Both the position numbers and the translations under genes were made by a program. From Maridesulfovibrio ferrireducens (GTDB taxonomy: Bacteria; Desulfobacterota; Desulfovibrionia; Desulfovibrionales; Desulfovibrionaceae), in the NCBI RefSeq assembly GCF_016342405.1, contig NZ_JAEINN010000003.1:186001-250000 (forward strand): a DNA stretch of 64,000 nt, given 5' to 3'. The notes below the pieces were generated by a model. That model was not told the DNA's origin. It was given only the letters and a program-made list of their open reading frames with translations, and did not search any database. Below are positions 43,494-52,438 of this stretch, piece by piece; the first letter of the stretch is position 1; each line of letters opens with the position of its first letter.

Positions 43494-43958
43494 ATGAAAA
43501 AAATGTATAGCAAAATACTCGTCAATGCTGCCACCCTCGGTCCTGTAGGCTACCTGCCAAAAGCTCCCGGAACGTGGGGATCTGCTGCTGCAGCGATTAC
43601 GGCGCCGTTCTGTTTTTATCCATTTCCCATTTCAATCAAAATTTTCATCTTGATTTTACTTTTCGTATTTGGGGCAATAGCCAGCTCTGAAGCGGAAATT
43701 CAGCTGGGCAAAAAAGATCCAGGATGCGTTATAATTGATGAGGTTCTTGGACAGTGGGTAACATATCTGCCCTTCGGACTAATGACGGGATCGCAGATTA
43801 TCGCAGGATTTATTTTTTTCAGATTTTTCGACATCCTCAAACCATGGCCCATTAAGCAATCTGAAAAATGGTTAAAATCCGGCTGGGGCGTTATGATTGA
43901 TGACCTGTTTGCAGGTATCTACGCAGCTATAGCACTCTGGCTTTTCAGAATGATCTAA
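43494..43958 (+). CDS. pgpA: Phosphatidylglycerophosphatase A
   Basis: A 154-residue membrane protein. The signature GYLPKAPGTWGS at 20-31 and DEVLGQWVTY and DDLFAGIYAA near 83 and 143 are the PgpA catalytic residues. Three to four membrane helices are visible. It removes the phosphate from phosphatidylglycerophosphate in the inner membrane. Its start lies in the 43441-43494 stretch just after the CII terminator. It ends with a strong terminator shared with the convergent pal. Confidence 0.93.
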   Translation: MKKMYSKILVNAATLGPVGYLPKAPGTWGSAAAAITAPFCFYPFPISIKIFILILLFVFGAIASSEAEIQLGKKDPGCVIIDEVLGQWVTYLPFGLMTGSQIIAGFIFFRFFDILKPWPIKQSEKWLKSGWGVMIDDLFAGIYAAIALWLFRMI

Positions 43959-43984
43959 ATTCAAAACTCATACTCAAAAAATTA

Positions 43985-44011
43985 ACCCCCGCTTTCTTTC
44001 GAAAGCGGGGG
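43985..44011. terminator. Bidirectional terminator between pgpA and pal
   Basis: ACCCCCGCTTT and AAAGCGGGGGT form an 11-bp GC-rich stem with a short loop, with T-rich and A-rich flanks. It is 25 bases from the pgpA stop and 40 from the pal stop. Confidence 0.88.
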
Positions 44012-44051
44012 TATTTAATTATCAAATTCTTGAAACATATAATTTAAAATC

Positions 44052-44642
44052 TTAGTAAGCCAATCTGAATTGAGCCCTGCGGTTCATTTCCCAAGCTGTC
44101 TCATTATGAGCAGGATCAATGGGATTTTCTTCTCCGAAACTTACAATGCTAAGTCTTTCCGGAGCGACTCCAAGCAAAATCAAAAATTCATAAGCAGCAC
44201 GCGCACGACGCTCACCCAGTGCAAGATTGTATTCTTCCGTTCCGCGTTCATCGCAGAACCCTTCAATAACAATTGTTACATTGGAAAATTTCTTTAGCAA
44301 TTCAGCCTTAGCTTGTAGTAAAGGACGATATTCTTGTTTGATTTCAAAAGAATCAAAATCAAAATGGACTATATTTCCCAACTCAACAACCGCGACTTCA
44401 AATTCTTTTTTAACTTCAACAGCCTTACGCTCATCTTCAAGAGCCTGTTCCTGAAGTTCTTTTTCTCTTTCCTGCCTAGCCGCCTCTTCCTGTCTGAGTC
44501 TTTCGTTTTCCTGCTGGTTATTCATTCTTTCCTCAACAGCAGGAGATGCAGTTGAAGACTCAACACGCTTCTTAGAACACCCGGCACCCAAACTGACGAT
44601 CAACATGAACGCCACACACAAAATTATAGCTCTAGCTTTCAT
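44052..44642 (-). CDS. pal: Peptidoglycan-associated lipoprotein Pal
   Basis: 196 residues. The lipobox LGAGC puts the lipidated Cys at 22. A short Gln/Glu-rich linker, coiled coil at ~40-80, leads to an OmpA-like domain (~85-196; DFDSFEIKQEY, then IEGFCDERGTEEYNLALG and RRARAAYEFLI). It links outer membrane and peptidoglycan and is pulled by TolB and TolA. It lies downstream of tolB by 155 bases on the same strand and ends the tol row. Confidence 0.95.
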   Translation of the reverse strand: MKARAIILCVAFMLIVSLGAGCSKKRVESSTASPAVEERMNNQQENERLRQEEAARQEREKELQEQALEDERKAVEVKKEFEVAVVELGNIVHFDFDSFEIKQEYRPLLQAKAELLKKFSNVTIVIEGFCDERGTEEYNLALGERRARAAYEFLILLGVAPERLSIVSFGEENPIDPAHNETAWEMNRRAQFRLAY

Positions 44643-44796
44643 TTGCCCTCCTGATAAGGAACTTTAAAGGACAGGAGATTGCCCACGCAAAGTGGAAAAC
44701 GCACTCTTATTTTAACTTCCAATATTTAGACACTAAAGTGTTTTGTAAAAAAATCAAGTCATCACGGAAACAGAAGTGCTAAAATCTATAACAAAA

Positions 44797-46173
44797 CTAT
44801 GATTTATCAGCCTTACCCCACGCAGGAGCAGTCGCAATGCCGACTCCAGTCGGAACCTCCATAGCAGAATCACCATGGCGGGTGGTTAAATATATTTTAT
44901 AATCTCCACTCCGGCTTGACGAAAAAGCTAAGAAATACCCATCAGGACCAAATGCAGGATCTTCATCATTACCGGGCCCGAATGTAAGCTGTCTCTCCTG
45001 TCCGGAATTCATATCATGAACAAAAATCCTGTGTCCCAAAGGAGTCTGACGCGAAAAAGCTACAAACCGTCCATCAGGACTGATTGTCGGATTAGTATTA
45101 TACTTTCCTTCACGCGTTACGCGGTCAACCTGCCCTGTCACCATATCCAAAATGAAGATATGCGGATTACCAAATCTTCCCGAAGTAAAAACCATCTTAC
45201 TTCCAGTTCGGTCAAAATCTGGAGAAACTTCAATCGCCCAGCTTTTTGCTAAAGCTTTTTGCGGCTTATAACTGCCGTTAACCAGAAAAATATCTGAATC
45301 CCCGTTCATGGTCAGAGTTACCGCTAAATTTCCATCAGGCAAAAAAGCCGGCCCGATAACAGTATTTCCGGGGAACGCTTTTTGATCAATCTTTCCTGTA
45401 CTCTTATCCCATATGCAAAGTAAATGCTGCCTTGAACCAAGCCTTGTGAATACAAGTTTCTTACCGTCCGGCGCCCAATTGGGACTAAGATTTACACCAC
45501 CTAAGGAACTAAGCTGACGTAGATTTCTGCCTTGTGGACTTACCGTAAAAATTTCTTTATTTTTTCCAGTCTTCCTCACAAAAGCTATCTTTGAATCAAA
45601 AAAGCCATCACGCCCGGTCAGTATTTTCATCAAATAAGAACTGAACTTATCCGCAATCAGCGGAAGCATCTCTTCAGTCACTCTTGAATACTGCTTCCCT
45701 AAAATTGTACGCCCATTATACGTTCCGATAACTCTAATTTTAAGAACTTTTTCCTCGTTAGGCTGAATTTCCCATCCTGTTGTCAAAACAAGATCCACCT
45801 TTGAAAGGCGGAGAGGCTTTAGATCAACGTCTCCGGGAGTTACTCCGTGTGCAGGATTACCCCCCAAGATACTGGAAAGCGGTACAAAATTTAAAAAAGG
45901 AAGATATGCCAGATTCTTCTGAATATCCCCTTCAAAAGTTCCAGCTTCAGACGGCAAAGGCAAATTATTGCCTTTTGCTCCACTATACTTGCCTTCCGGC
46001 AAAGTCTGCGGAGGCAGCAGAATAATATTAATTTTACGTTGCCCCGGCCCGTAGATATCTACGGAGAGAGTATCTGCGGCTTTGGTATTAACCGTAGAAA
46101 ACACGAAAAGCATTAATGCCGTGACAAAAACAACGACACCAGTCTGCAAATAAGAATAATTTCTTTTGCTCAT
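44797..46173 (-). CDS. tolB: Periplasmic Tol-Pal protein TolB
   Basis: 458 residues. A signal helix (VVFVTALMLFVFSTVNTKA) precedes an N-terminal alpha/beta domain and a beta-propeller with repeated SPNWAPDGKKL, PTISPDGRFVAFS and PAFGPDGYFLAFS-type blades, as in TolB. It works between TolA and Pal to keep the outer membrane tight. It starts 15 bases after tolA stops. Confidence 0.95.
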   Translation of the reverse strand: MSKRNYSYLQTGVVVFVTALMLFVFSTVNTKAADTLSVDIYGPGQRKINIILLPPQTLPEGKYSGAKGNNLPLPSEAGTFEGDIQKNLAYLPFLNFVPLSSILGGNPAHGVTPGDVDLKPLRLSKVDLVLTTGWEIQPNEEKVLKIRVIGTYNGRTILGKQYSRVTEEMLPLIADKFSSYLMKILTGRDGFFDSKIAFVRKTGKNKEIFTVSPQGRNLRQLSSLGGVNLSPNWAPDGKKLVFTRLGSRQHLLCIWDKSTGKIDQKAFPGNTVIGPAFLPDGNLAVTLTMNGDSDIFLVNGSYKPQKALAKSWAIEVSPDFDRTGSKMVFTSGRFGNPHIFILDMVTGQVDRVTREGKYNTNPTISPDGRFVAFSRQTPLGHRIFVHDMNSGQERQLTFGPGNDEDPAFGPDGYFLAFSSSRSGDYKIYLTTRHGDSAMEVPTGVGIATAPAWGKADKS

Positions 46174-46188
46174 AATATAAAACCGAAC

Positions 46189-47133
46189 CTACTGATCAAG
46201 GTCATGCAGGTTAAAGTTAACAATGATAGTTCGAATTGAACTTCCCGGTGGTTCAGGTAGAACCTCGGTGTCTCTCAAAGCAGTCAAAACTGAATCATCA
46301 AAATCTACATTTCCCGAAGAATCAAGAAGTTTAATATCAATGATTTCACCTGAAGCTTTTAATGAAACTTGTACGCGCGCAGATAGATTATCTTTCTGTC
46401 CAAAAACCGGATATCGCCAATGCTTTTTAACTTCCTGCATTACAATGGCTCCGTAAACCTGAACAAGACCGGACGCTCCGGCAGTCCCGTCAGCAGAAGC
46501 CTGCACAGCCGTTGACTGCGCTGTGCCTGTAAGAGAAGCTAAATCCTTAGCAACAGCCCTTTGCTTCGCCTTTTCTTTCTTTTCCACCAACTGCCCAATT
46601 GAGGCAAGGTCCGCAGCCAAAGCTTCTTCAGCCGTCATTTTTGGCTTGACCGGCTTTTTAGGAACCACTTTCTCTTTCGAAGCTTTCTTAACCGGAGCAA
46701 CCTTCTTCTCCTGCTTTTTAACTTCAGGTTTCTCTACTTTCTTTTTAGGAGGATTGGTCGTTTTTATTTTCTTTGAAGAAATTTTTTCAACTTTAAGCTC
46801 CGGCTTAGGTACAGGTTTAGCTATCGGTTTCGGAATCGGTTTTGATTCAGGAGCTTTTATTGGATTTGCCGGAGCTTTGGGTATCTTTTTAAGTGCAGCA
46901 TCTTCAGGAAGAGGAATCGCTTCAGGTTTTGAAAGATGTGCAGAAGGTTTACTGACCGGAGCAGTTGCAACTTTGGGAGCCTGAGGAGCTGGAGCAAGAG
47001 AAACAAGATCAACCTGATAAACAGGCATATCAAGAGAAATTTTCACAGGCGAAGAAGCCGACCATGTCATAGCCAGAATAATTATACCCGCGTGTAGCAG
47101 TAATGAGATTAAGAGACCGATAATTCTCATCAA
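46189..47133 (-). CDS. tolA: Cell-envelope integrity protein TolA (TonB C-terminal type)
   Basis: 314 residues. A single N-terminal membrane helix is followed by a long Lys/Pro/Ala-rich linker with several PKP, KPV and KKV repeats (residues ~45-165). A C-terminal TonB/TolA-like domain (~215-314; VQVYGAIVMQEVKKHWRYPV) ends the protein. It bridges the periplasm between TolQR and TolB/Pal. The linker is low-complexity and lysine-rich, so antisense frames look open there without being genes. Confidence 0.93.
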   Translation of the reverse strand: MMRIIGLLISLLLHAGIIILAMTWSASSPVKISLDMPVYQVDLVSLAPAPQAPKVATAPVSKPSAHLSKPEAIPLPEDAALKKIPKAPANPIKAPESKPIPKPIAKPVPKPELKVEKISSKKIKTTNPPKKKVEKPEVKKQEKKVAPVKKASKEKVVPKKPVKPKMTAEEALAADLASIGQLVEKKEKAKQRAVAKDLASLTGTAQSTAVQASADGTAGASGLVQVYGAIVMQEVKKHWRYPVFGQKDNLSARVQVSLKASGEIIDIKLLDSSGNVDFDDSVLTALRDTEVLPEPPGSSIRTIIVNFNLHDLDQ

Positions 47134-47199
47134 TAAATACGCCCTTCAAAAGAGTTCCCGATCATCTTAAATGTATACAACAAGCCGTCATTACCCTTT

Positions 47200-47619
47200 T
47201 TATTTTTTACGATTCTGTTCTGCTGGCTCAGCCACAACTCCCATTCTGTCGATACCCGCAGCTTTAATCTCGCCCATAACTCGGACAACTTCACCGTAAG
47301 GAACACTTTTATCGGCCCTTAGAAAAAGCATTTTATTCTGCTTCTTCACCAGCTTTTCAAGATGCCCCTGCAATTCATTAAAGTCGACTTTATATTCATC
47401 AAGAAAGATCTCGCCCTTATCATTTATCGATAAAACAAGATGCTCATTGTCCTGTGGAAGGGAACGGACTGTGCGGGTTTGCGGTAAATCAACTTCAACG
47501 CCCTGAGTCATTAACGGGGCTGTAACCATAAAAATGATCAAGAGCACCAGCATAACATCAACAAAGGGAGTAACGTTTATTTCAGCCAGCATTCCCCGGT
47601 TGTTAGTGTACATTCCCAT
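47200..47619 (-). CDS. tolR: Tol-Pal proton channel subunit TolR
   Basis: A 139-residue ExbD/TolR protein. A single helix with the essential Asp follows INVTPFVDVMLVLLIIFMVT, and the periplasmic part starts at GVEVDLPQTRTVR. It forms the ion channel with TolQ; the Asp in FVDV is the proton site. It starts three bases after tolQ stops. Confidence 0.94.
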   Translation of the reverse strand: MGMYTNNRGMLAEINVTPFVDVMLVLLIIFMVTAPLMTQGVEVDLPQTRTVRSLPQDNEHLVLSINDKGEIFLDEYKVDFNELQGHLEKLVKKQNKMLFLRADKSVPYGEVVRVMGEIKAAGIDRMGVVAEPAEQNRKK

Positions 47620-47622
47620 TAT

Positions 47623-48363
47623 CTACACCTCTGCGGAAGAATCATCTTCGCTATCGCTACCATGTTTGGATGCAGGCTCAACCCATGAAACTTCTCTTTC
47701 TACTCTATTAAGGAACACTCCTGCAAAATTGACCATTTCAGTTTCAATTCCGCCGAGAACTCCAAGGAAAAAGTTATAAGATATTGTTGCCGGTATCGCG
47801 ACAACAAGACCGATTGCTGTTGCAACCAGAGCTTCAGAGATACCGGGAGCAACTGCTGAAAGAGCTGCGGACTTTGCTGTTCCGATGGCATGGAAGGAAT
47901 TCATAATTCCCCAGACAGTGCCGAAAAGACCGATAAACGGGGCACCGTTTGCGCAAGTAGCTAGAAAGGAAAGAGAAGTTGACAATCTTTTCATTTCTGA
48001 ACTGACTCTCTGCCTCAAAATTCTGCGCAAAGTATCTTTAATCAACCTACGTTTATGACTCGGACTGACTGCGGATTTTTCAAGAATACGGTACTCTTTA
48101 ACCGCGGCGGAACCAATACGGTTCAACGGAGATGATTTTGTTTTATTAATTGCCGTCAAACCGGAAGATAACGAATCTGCATCTTCCATAATTTGATTTC
48201 CTTTAAGAACAAGAGACCTTGCTTTGCCAAGAGAAATAAGTTTCCAGAAAATAATTGTCCAGCTCCAGAGAGACATGCCTGCAAGGAGACAAAGCACCAC
48301 TTTTACCACGATTGAAGCGGACCCGAGCATGGCGAAAATTCCGCCCTGAGGTAAAAAATCCAT
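47623..48363 (-). CDS. tolQ: Tol-Pal proton channel subunit TolQ
   Basis: 246 residues with three membrane helices near 18-38, 140-160 and 178-200 (FLATCANGAPFIGLFGTVWGIMNSFHAIG; ISEALVATAIGLVVAIPATISYNF). The GLFGTVWGIM motif is diagnostic of TolQ/ExbB. First gene of the tolQ-tolR-tolA-tolB-pal row, it starts 14 bases after a Sir2 gene stop on the same strand. Confidence 0.95.
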   Translation of the reverse strand: MDFLPQGGIFAMLGSASIVVKVVLCLLAGMSLWSWTIIFWKLISLGKARSLVLKGNQIMEDADSLSSGLTAINKTKSSPLNRIGSAAVKEYRILEKSAVSPSHKRRLIKDTLRRILRQRVSSEMKRLSTSLSFLATCANGAPFIGLFGTVWGIMNSFHAIGTAKSAALSAVAPGISEALVATAIGLVVAIPATISYNFFLGVLGGIETEMVNFAGVFLNRVEREVSWVEPASKHGSDSEDDSSAEV

Positions 48364-48377
48364 ACAGCACCATACCT

Positions 48378-49148
48378 TTATTTAATTATATTCTGCACTA
48401 TTACAGGCAAAACATCTTCAACAGTACCTTCAATAAAAACATCACTCATCGCGTGATAAGCGGATGGAACTTTATTAATTTCTATTATCTTTCCGCCATT
48501 ACTTTTAATTCGAGGCGGAATTAAGCTTGCTGGAACAACTTCACCGGAGGTTCCGGCAACAAGTACAAGATCAGCCTGATCAGCTAAATCAAAAGCGTCT
48601 TGATATGCCTGCGGCGGAATCTGTTCACCGTAAAAAACAAGATCTGGACGAACAATCCCTGAACACTCCGCGCATTTGATCGGAAGTTTTTTAGCATCAA
48701 ATTTAAAGACGTCTTTCGCCTCATAAACTGCGAAACACTCTGAACAGAAAAAATGACTGCAATTGCCGTGAAATTCTATGACATTAACAGAACCTGCCCG
48801 CTGATGCAGGCCATCGATATTTTGTGTAATAACGCCTTTAATATTCCCCGAGGCTTCAAGCTCAGATAAGGCAAAATGTGCTGGATTAGGTTCGCATTTC
48901 TGAGTCATGCGAACAAGTTCCAAAAGGAATTTCCAAACCGTTACAGGATCAGACTTCAAGGCTCTGATTGATGCTACTTTTTCAGGATCATGCTTGGACC
49001 AGATACCGCCGGGACTGCGAAAATCAGGAATACCGCTTGCTACAGAGAATCCCGCACCTGTCATTGCCACAGCGCATCGCGCATTCGCTATCAACTTAAT
49101 AGCATTTTCCAATGCAGTCCGGTCTAATTTAATCTGCTCAGACGACAT
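48378..49148 (-). CDS. NAD-dependent protein deacylase (sirtuin)
   Basis: 256 residues. The NAD-binding GAGFSVASGIPDFRSPGGIW is near residues 31-50, TQNIDGLHQRAG near 111-122, and EFHGNCSHFFC holds the catalytic His. The four zinc cysteines come in the CSHFFCSECF and IKCAECSG pairs. It removes acyl groups from lysine, producing O-acyl-ADP-ribose. It starts 23 bases after the PHP gene stop and may be in the same operon as tolQ; its target is unknown. An arginine-tyrosine pair for desuccinylase preference is not clear, so deacetylase is the default call. Confidence 0.92.
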   Translation of the reverse strand: MSSEQIKLDRTALENAIKLIANARCAVAMTGAGFSVASGIPDFRSPGGIWSKHDPEKVASIRALKSDPVTVWKFLLELVRMTQKCEPNPAHFALSELEASGNIKGVITQNIDGLHQRAGSVNVIEFHGNCSHFFCSECFAVYEAKDVFKFDAKKLPIKCAECSGIVRPDLVFYGEQIPPQAYQDAFDLADQADLVLVAGTSGEVVPASLIPPRIKSNGGKIIEINKVPSAYHAMSDVFIEGTVEDVLPVIVQNIIK

Positions 49149-49171
49149 GTTCCCTGCTGTAATAATCCAAT

Positions 49172-49831
49172 TTAGCTGCCGCGTTTCATCATCTGCTGTA
49201 CAAGTTGGCGAGAGTTTTCTTCAGATTGTTCATATTCCTGCGGAGTCATACCTGCACCAAGCGCAATCTTACGACGTATTTCACGGCTGACTAAATCGCC
49301 CGGCGCGTGTGCGTCATTGTTAATTACAAGCTTTGCACCGAACTTGCGTGCTAACGCTACAACATGACCATTAGTCAGACTGTGTCCCTTACGGGTAGTG
49401 ATTTCAAGATGGACACCGTATTCTGCTGCAAGCTTAACCTCTACTTCAGTAACCAGACCCGGATGAGCAAGAATATCAACCTTCGCTTCAATCGCTGAAA
49501 GATTCGTTCCTTCTGCAACAGGTTCAACTATTGTTTCACCGTGAACGACAACTATCTGCGCGCCCAGATCTCTCGCCTGATCAACCATTTCACCAATCAA
49601 TCCGGGAGGAACGTGAGTAAGTTCCACGCCACTGAAAACATCTATATCAAAAAAGTGGCCGTGCTTCTTGGCGAAACGGTGAATATTTTCAAGAATGATC
49701 TCAATATTACTGGAATCGGCATGATCGGTCATAGCAAGCGCACGATATCCCGCAATTCTAGCTCTGCGAGCCAGCTCCGCGGGAATCAATTCACCGTCAC
49801 TGAATACTGTATGTGTATGAAAATCTATCAT
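49172..49831 (-). CDS. PHP-domain phosphoesterase
   Basis: 219 residues. Metal residues in MIDFHTHTVFSDG (HTHT), MTDHADSSN, GVELTH, VHGET, AHPG and NDAHAPGD are in the PHP order. It resembles YcdX and histidinol-phosphatase-like enzymes of unknown substrate. It lies between the sirtuin and the bifunctional nuclease gene on the same strand. Function in vivo is not known. Confidence 0.9.
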   Translation of the reverse strand: MIDFHTHTVFSDGELIPAELARRARIAGYRALAMTDHADSSNIEIILENIHRFAKKHGHFFDIDVFSGVELTHVPPGLIGEMVDQARDLGAQIVVVHGETIVEPVAEGTNLSAIEAKVDILAHPGLVTEVEVKLAAEYGVHLEITTRKGHSLTNGHVVALARKFGAKLVINNDAHAPGDLVSREIRRKIALGAGMTPQEYEQSEENSRQLVQQMMKRGS

Positions 49832-49863
49832 TTAATTTTCTCTATATTTATATTAAAAAATAT

Positions 49864-50343
49864 CTACATTTTATACTTGAAGTCGTCAGGCGAAAGCTCT
49901 TCAAATTCATCACTATGACCAGTATCTTTAACAAGTTTCGATTCAGTCTCTTTTGTTCCGGCAATATCAACCACTTTCTGAGACACCCGCACAGGGCATC
50001 CGGCTCTTACCGCAAGAGCTATTGCATCAGATGGGCGGGAATCAATTGCTTTGACCTCACCGTTACTGTCAATAATTATTTCAGCGTAAAAAGTTCCCTT
50101 TTCAATATCAACGATATCAACAGAGACAACTTTTCCGCCAAGGGCATGGATTGCATCCAGAAGCAAGTCATGTGTCATAGGCCTGGGGAAAGCCACTTCA
50201 TCAAGCACAAGTGAAATAGCCATAGCTTCAATTGCGCCTATCCAGATAGGTAGAACGATTTCCTGTTCTTCATTTTTAAGAACAAGTACCGGAGCGTCGG
50301 AGTCATTATCAACCGCCAATCCGTAAACCTTCATTTCTACCAT
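49864..50343 (-). CDS. Bifunctional nuclease (BFN/DUF151) family protein
   Basis: 159 residues. The N-terminal KVYGLAVDNDSDAPVLVLKNEE and IWIGAIEAMAISLVLDEV, then RPMTHDLLLDAIHALGGKV and AIDSRPSDAIALAVRAGCPV, are the BFN signatures of a conserved family tested as an RNase/DNase in a plant and archaeal context. Bacterial role is unclear. Its start overlaps the end of miaB by seven bases, a sign of translational coupling. Confidence 0.9.
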   Translation of the reverse strand: MVEMKVYGLAVDNDSDAPVLVLKNEEQEIVLPIWIGAIEAMAISLVLDEVAFPRPMTHDLLLDAIHALGGKVVSVDIVDIEKGTFYAEIIIDSNGEVKAIDSRPSDAIALAVRAGCPVRVSQKVVDIAGTKETESKLVKDTGHSDEFEELSPDDFKYKM

Positions 50344-51713
50344 AAATCCCCCACCTTAACACCGACAAGAGAGTGATTCTTAGCTTCTATAATCTTGGCT
50401 TTGACCAACTTGCCACCAAGCGGAAGATGCCCTTCAATCCCTTCAATAAAGATGTTAACGACTCGTCCGCCGGGATCTTTGCCCCGCCACGCCACTCCGC
50501 CTTCTTCCTGCCACTTGCTGTTTCTTTCCAGCAAAACGATCATATCATTGCCGTACAACTCTTCTAGACATTCTCTAGTAATATGCTTTTGCCTTTCCTG
50601 CAAGCGAGTAAGTCGTTTTTGAGCAACATCCTCAGGAACTTTAGGCATCATCTTTAAAGCTGCTACGCCCGGACGATCAGAATACTTGAAGGAAAAACTG
50701 CTTTCAAATCTGACACGTTCCATAATGTCCATTGTCTGCTCGAAATCTTCATCCGTTTCACCGGGAAAACCGACAATGATATCAGTTGTTAAAGCAATCT
50801 CAGGACACACTTCTTTCAGCCCTTCAACAATTCCCAAATAGCGGGCGCGATCATATTTACGGCCCATCTTCTTTAATATGTTATCTGAACCGGACTGTAC
50901 AGGCAGATGTAAGTGAGGACAAAGATTAGGCAACTCTCCGAAAGCCTTAATGACTTCGGGGGCGATATCCTTAGGATGAGATGTAGTAAATCTGACCCGT
51001 TCCAAACCTTCAATTTCAGCAATCTTGTATAACAGCTGCGCAAAGCTTAAGTCGCTACCGTTTTTATCCATTCCAAAGCTGTTTACATTTTGCCCCAGCA
51101 AGGTAATTTCACGAACCCCGGCCTTAACAAGAGCGCGACATTCATCAATTATTGCCGAAGACAAACGCGATTTCTGACGACCGCGAGTGTAAGGAACAAT
51201 GCAATAGGCACAAAAATTATCGCAGCCCTGCATAATGTTTACAAATGCCTGTCCGGGAATTGTTCCTATTCCGGGAGGCAAAAGTTCTTCATTAGGATTT
51301 ACAAGCCCGCCTTCACGTTCGGGATATTGTGCTAGAAAATCGTTTAAAACCAGTCTTTTTTCATGATCAACCGCCAATTCCTCCAAATATTGAGGAGCCT
51401 GGACAATACCATCACTTCCGAAAACCAGCCTCACATAAGGAAATCTTTCGAGAAAGCCTTCCCCAATCTGCTGAGCAACACATCCACCGACAGCTACAAA
51501 ATCACCCGGAGATGTACATAAATACCCGAGCCGCCTAAGAACATTGTATACTTTCTGTTCAGGTTTATCCCTTACAGAACACGTGTTCAAAATAAATATA
51601 TTTGCTTCTGATTCTTCCACTGCTTTCCAGCCTCGACTTTCCATCGCGCGGATAAGCCAATCGGAATCGTGGACGTTCATCTGACAGCCGTATGTTAGTA
51701 CATTAAACTTCAT
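50337..51713 (-). CDS. miaB: tRNA-2-methylthio-N6-dimethylallyladenosine synthase MiaB
   Basis: 458 residues from ATG 51713. The upstream in-frame extension to 51773 is less likely, because homologues begin MKFNVLTYGCQMN. Three N-terminal cysteines (GCQMN, NTCSVR, GGCVAQ) hold one cluster; CDNFCAYCIV is the radical-SAM motif; a C-terminal TRAM domain ends the protein. It adds the methylthio group to the i6A37 base made by MiaA. It is followed by the BFN gene with an overlap. Confidence 0.96.
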   Translation of the reverse strand: MKFNVLTYGCQMNVHDSDWLIRAMESRGWKAVEESEANIFILNTCSVRDKPEQKVYNVLRRLGYLCTSPGDFVAVGGCVAQQIGEGFLERFPYVRLVFGSDGIVQAPQYLEELAVDHEKRLVLNDFLAQYPEREGGLVNPNEELLPPGIGTIPGQAFVNIMQGCDNFCAYCIVPYTRGRQKSRLSSAIIDECRALVKAGVREITLLGQNVNSFGMDKNGSDLSFAQLLYKIAEIEGLERVRFTTSHPKDIAPEVIKAFGELPNLCPHLHLPVQSGSDNILKKMGRKYDRARYLGIVEGLKEVCPEIALTTDIIVGFPGETDEDFEQTMDIMERVRFESSFSFKYSDRPGVAALKMMPKVPEDVAQKRLTRLQERQKHITRECLEELYGNDMIVLLERNSKWQEEGGVAWRGKDPGGRVVNIFIEGIEGHLPLGGKLVKAKIIEAKNHSLVGVKVGDLW

Positions 51714-51909
51714 GAGCCGGACATACTCTATATGAAGGTAAGGGTAAACCCGATAAAAACCTAAAAAAACCAATAAGATAAATCAACCACCAGAATCAGG
51801 CCGAATATAAAAAATAAAATTATCTAAAAAAGATAATCTTTACAAACAGATAAAGCCGGAAAAGTCATAAAGACAATCCCGGCTGAAATACAAAAATTTC
51901 TAAAAAAAA

Positions 51910-52374
51910 TCAGGAAGGATTGCGTCCGTAAACCTCTTTAGCGATTTTCCACTGATTGCCATCGAGTACAAATTCAAAAGTCGGGGTAAATTTACCGCGT
52001 TCACTGTTGTCGCGATAATCCCAAAGCACTCTGGCTGTACATTTTTTACCGGACAACTCAAACGAAGTAATCTTAAACAATCTAAGCTTAAATGCCTGCT
52101 CAACCCAATATGAAGAACACCGGGGAAGATCTTCACTGAACTTATCAAAAAACAACTCTTCTTTAGAGTTGCAAGGAAATGACATAATTAATGCATCCTT
52201 GGTATAAAGAGCCTTAACAGCATGAAAATCTCTGAGATTATATGCATCTTTATAATCAAAAAGAACATCTTTGATTCTGTCACGGACAGCCTCTGTTTCA
52301 TCAGAGGCAAAAGCAAAAGCGGCAACGGACATCAACAATAAAACCGAAATTAAAATAAATGAAATTTTCTTCAC
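51910..52374 (-). CDS. Exported NTF2-like/SnoaL-like protein
   Basis: 154 residues. MKKISFILISVLLLMSVAAFAFA is a cleavable signal peptide. The mature part, with YKDAYNLRDFHAVKALYTKDALIMSFP and FEFVLDGNQWKIAKEVYG, has the strand-helix pattern of the NTF2/DUF4440 fold. Such proteins bind small molecules or act as subunits without catalysis. It stands alone between a miaB leader and the APS-kinase-like gene. Function is unknown. Confidence 0.8.
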   Translation of the reverse strand: MKKISFILISVLLLMSVAAFAFASDETEAVRDRIKDVLFDYKDAYNLRDFHAVKALYTKDALIMSFPCNSKEELFFDKFSEDLPRCSSYWVEQAFKLRLFKITSFELSGKKCTARVLWDYRDNSERGKFTPTFEFVLDGNQWKIAKEVYGRNPS

Positions 52375-52438
52375 ATGATCACCTGTAGATAATATTTTAT
52401 TACAATTTCAATAGCTATATAATATTTTGGGAAAAAAA

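Noticed and set aside
46523-46984. 153-codon plus-strand open frame
   Set aside because: It is antisense to the Lys/Pro-rich linker of tolA; lysine-rich codons leave the opposite frame free of stops. No RBS or homology.
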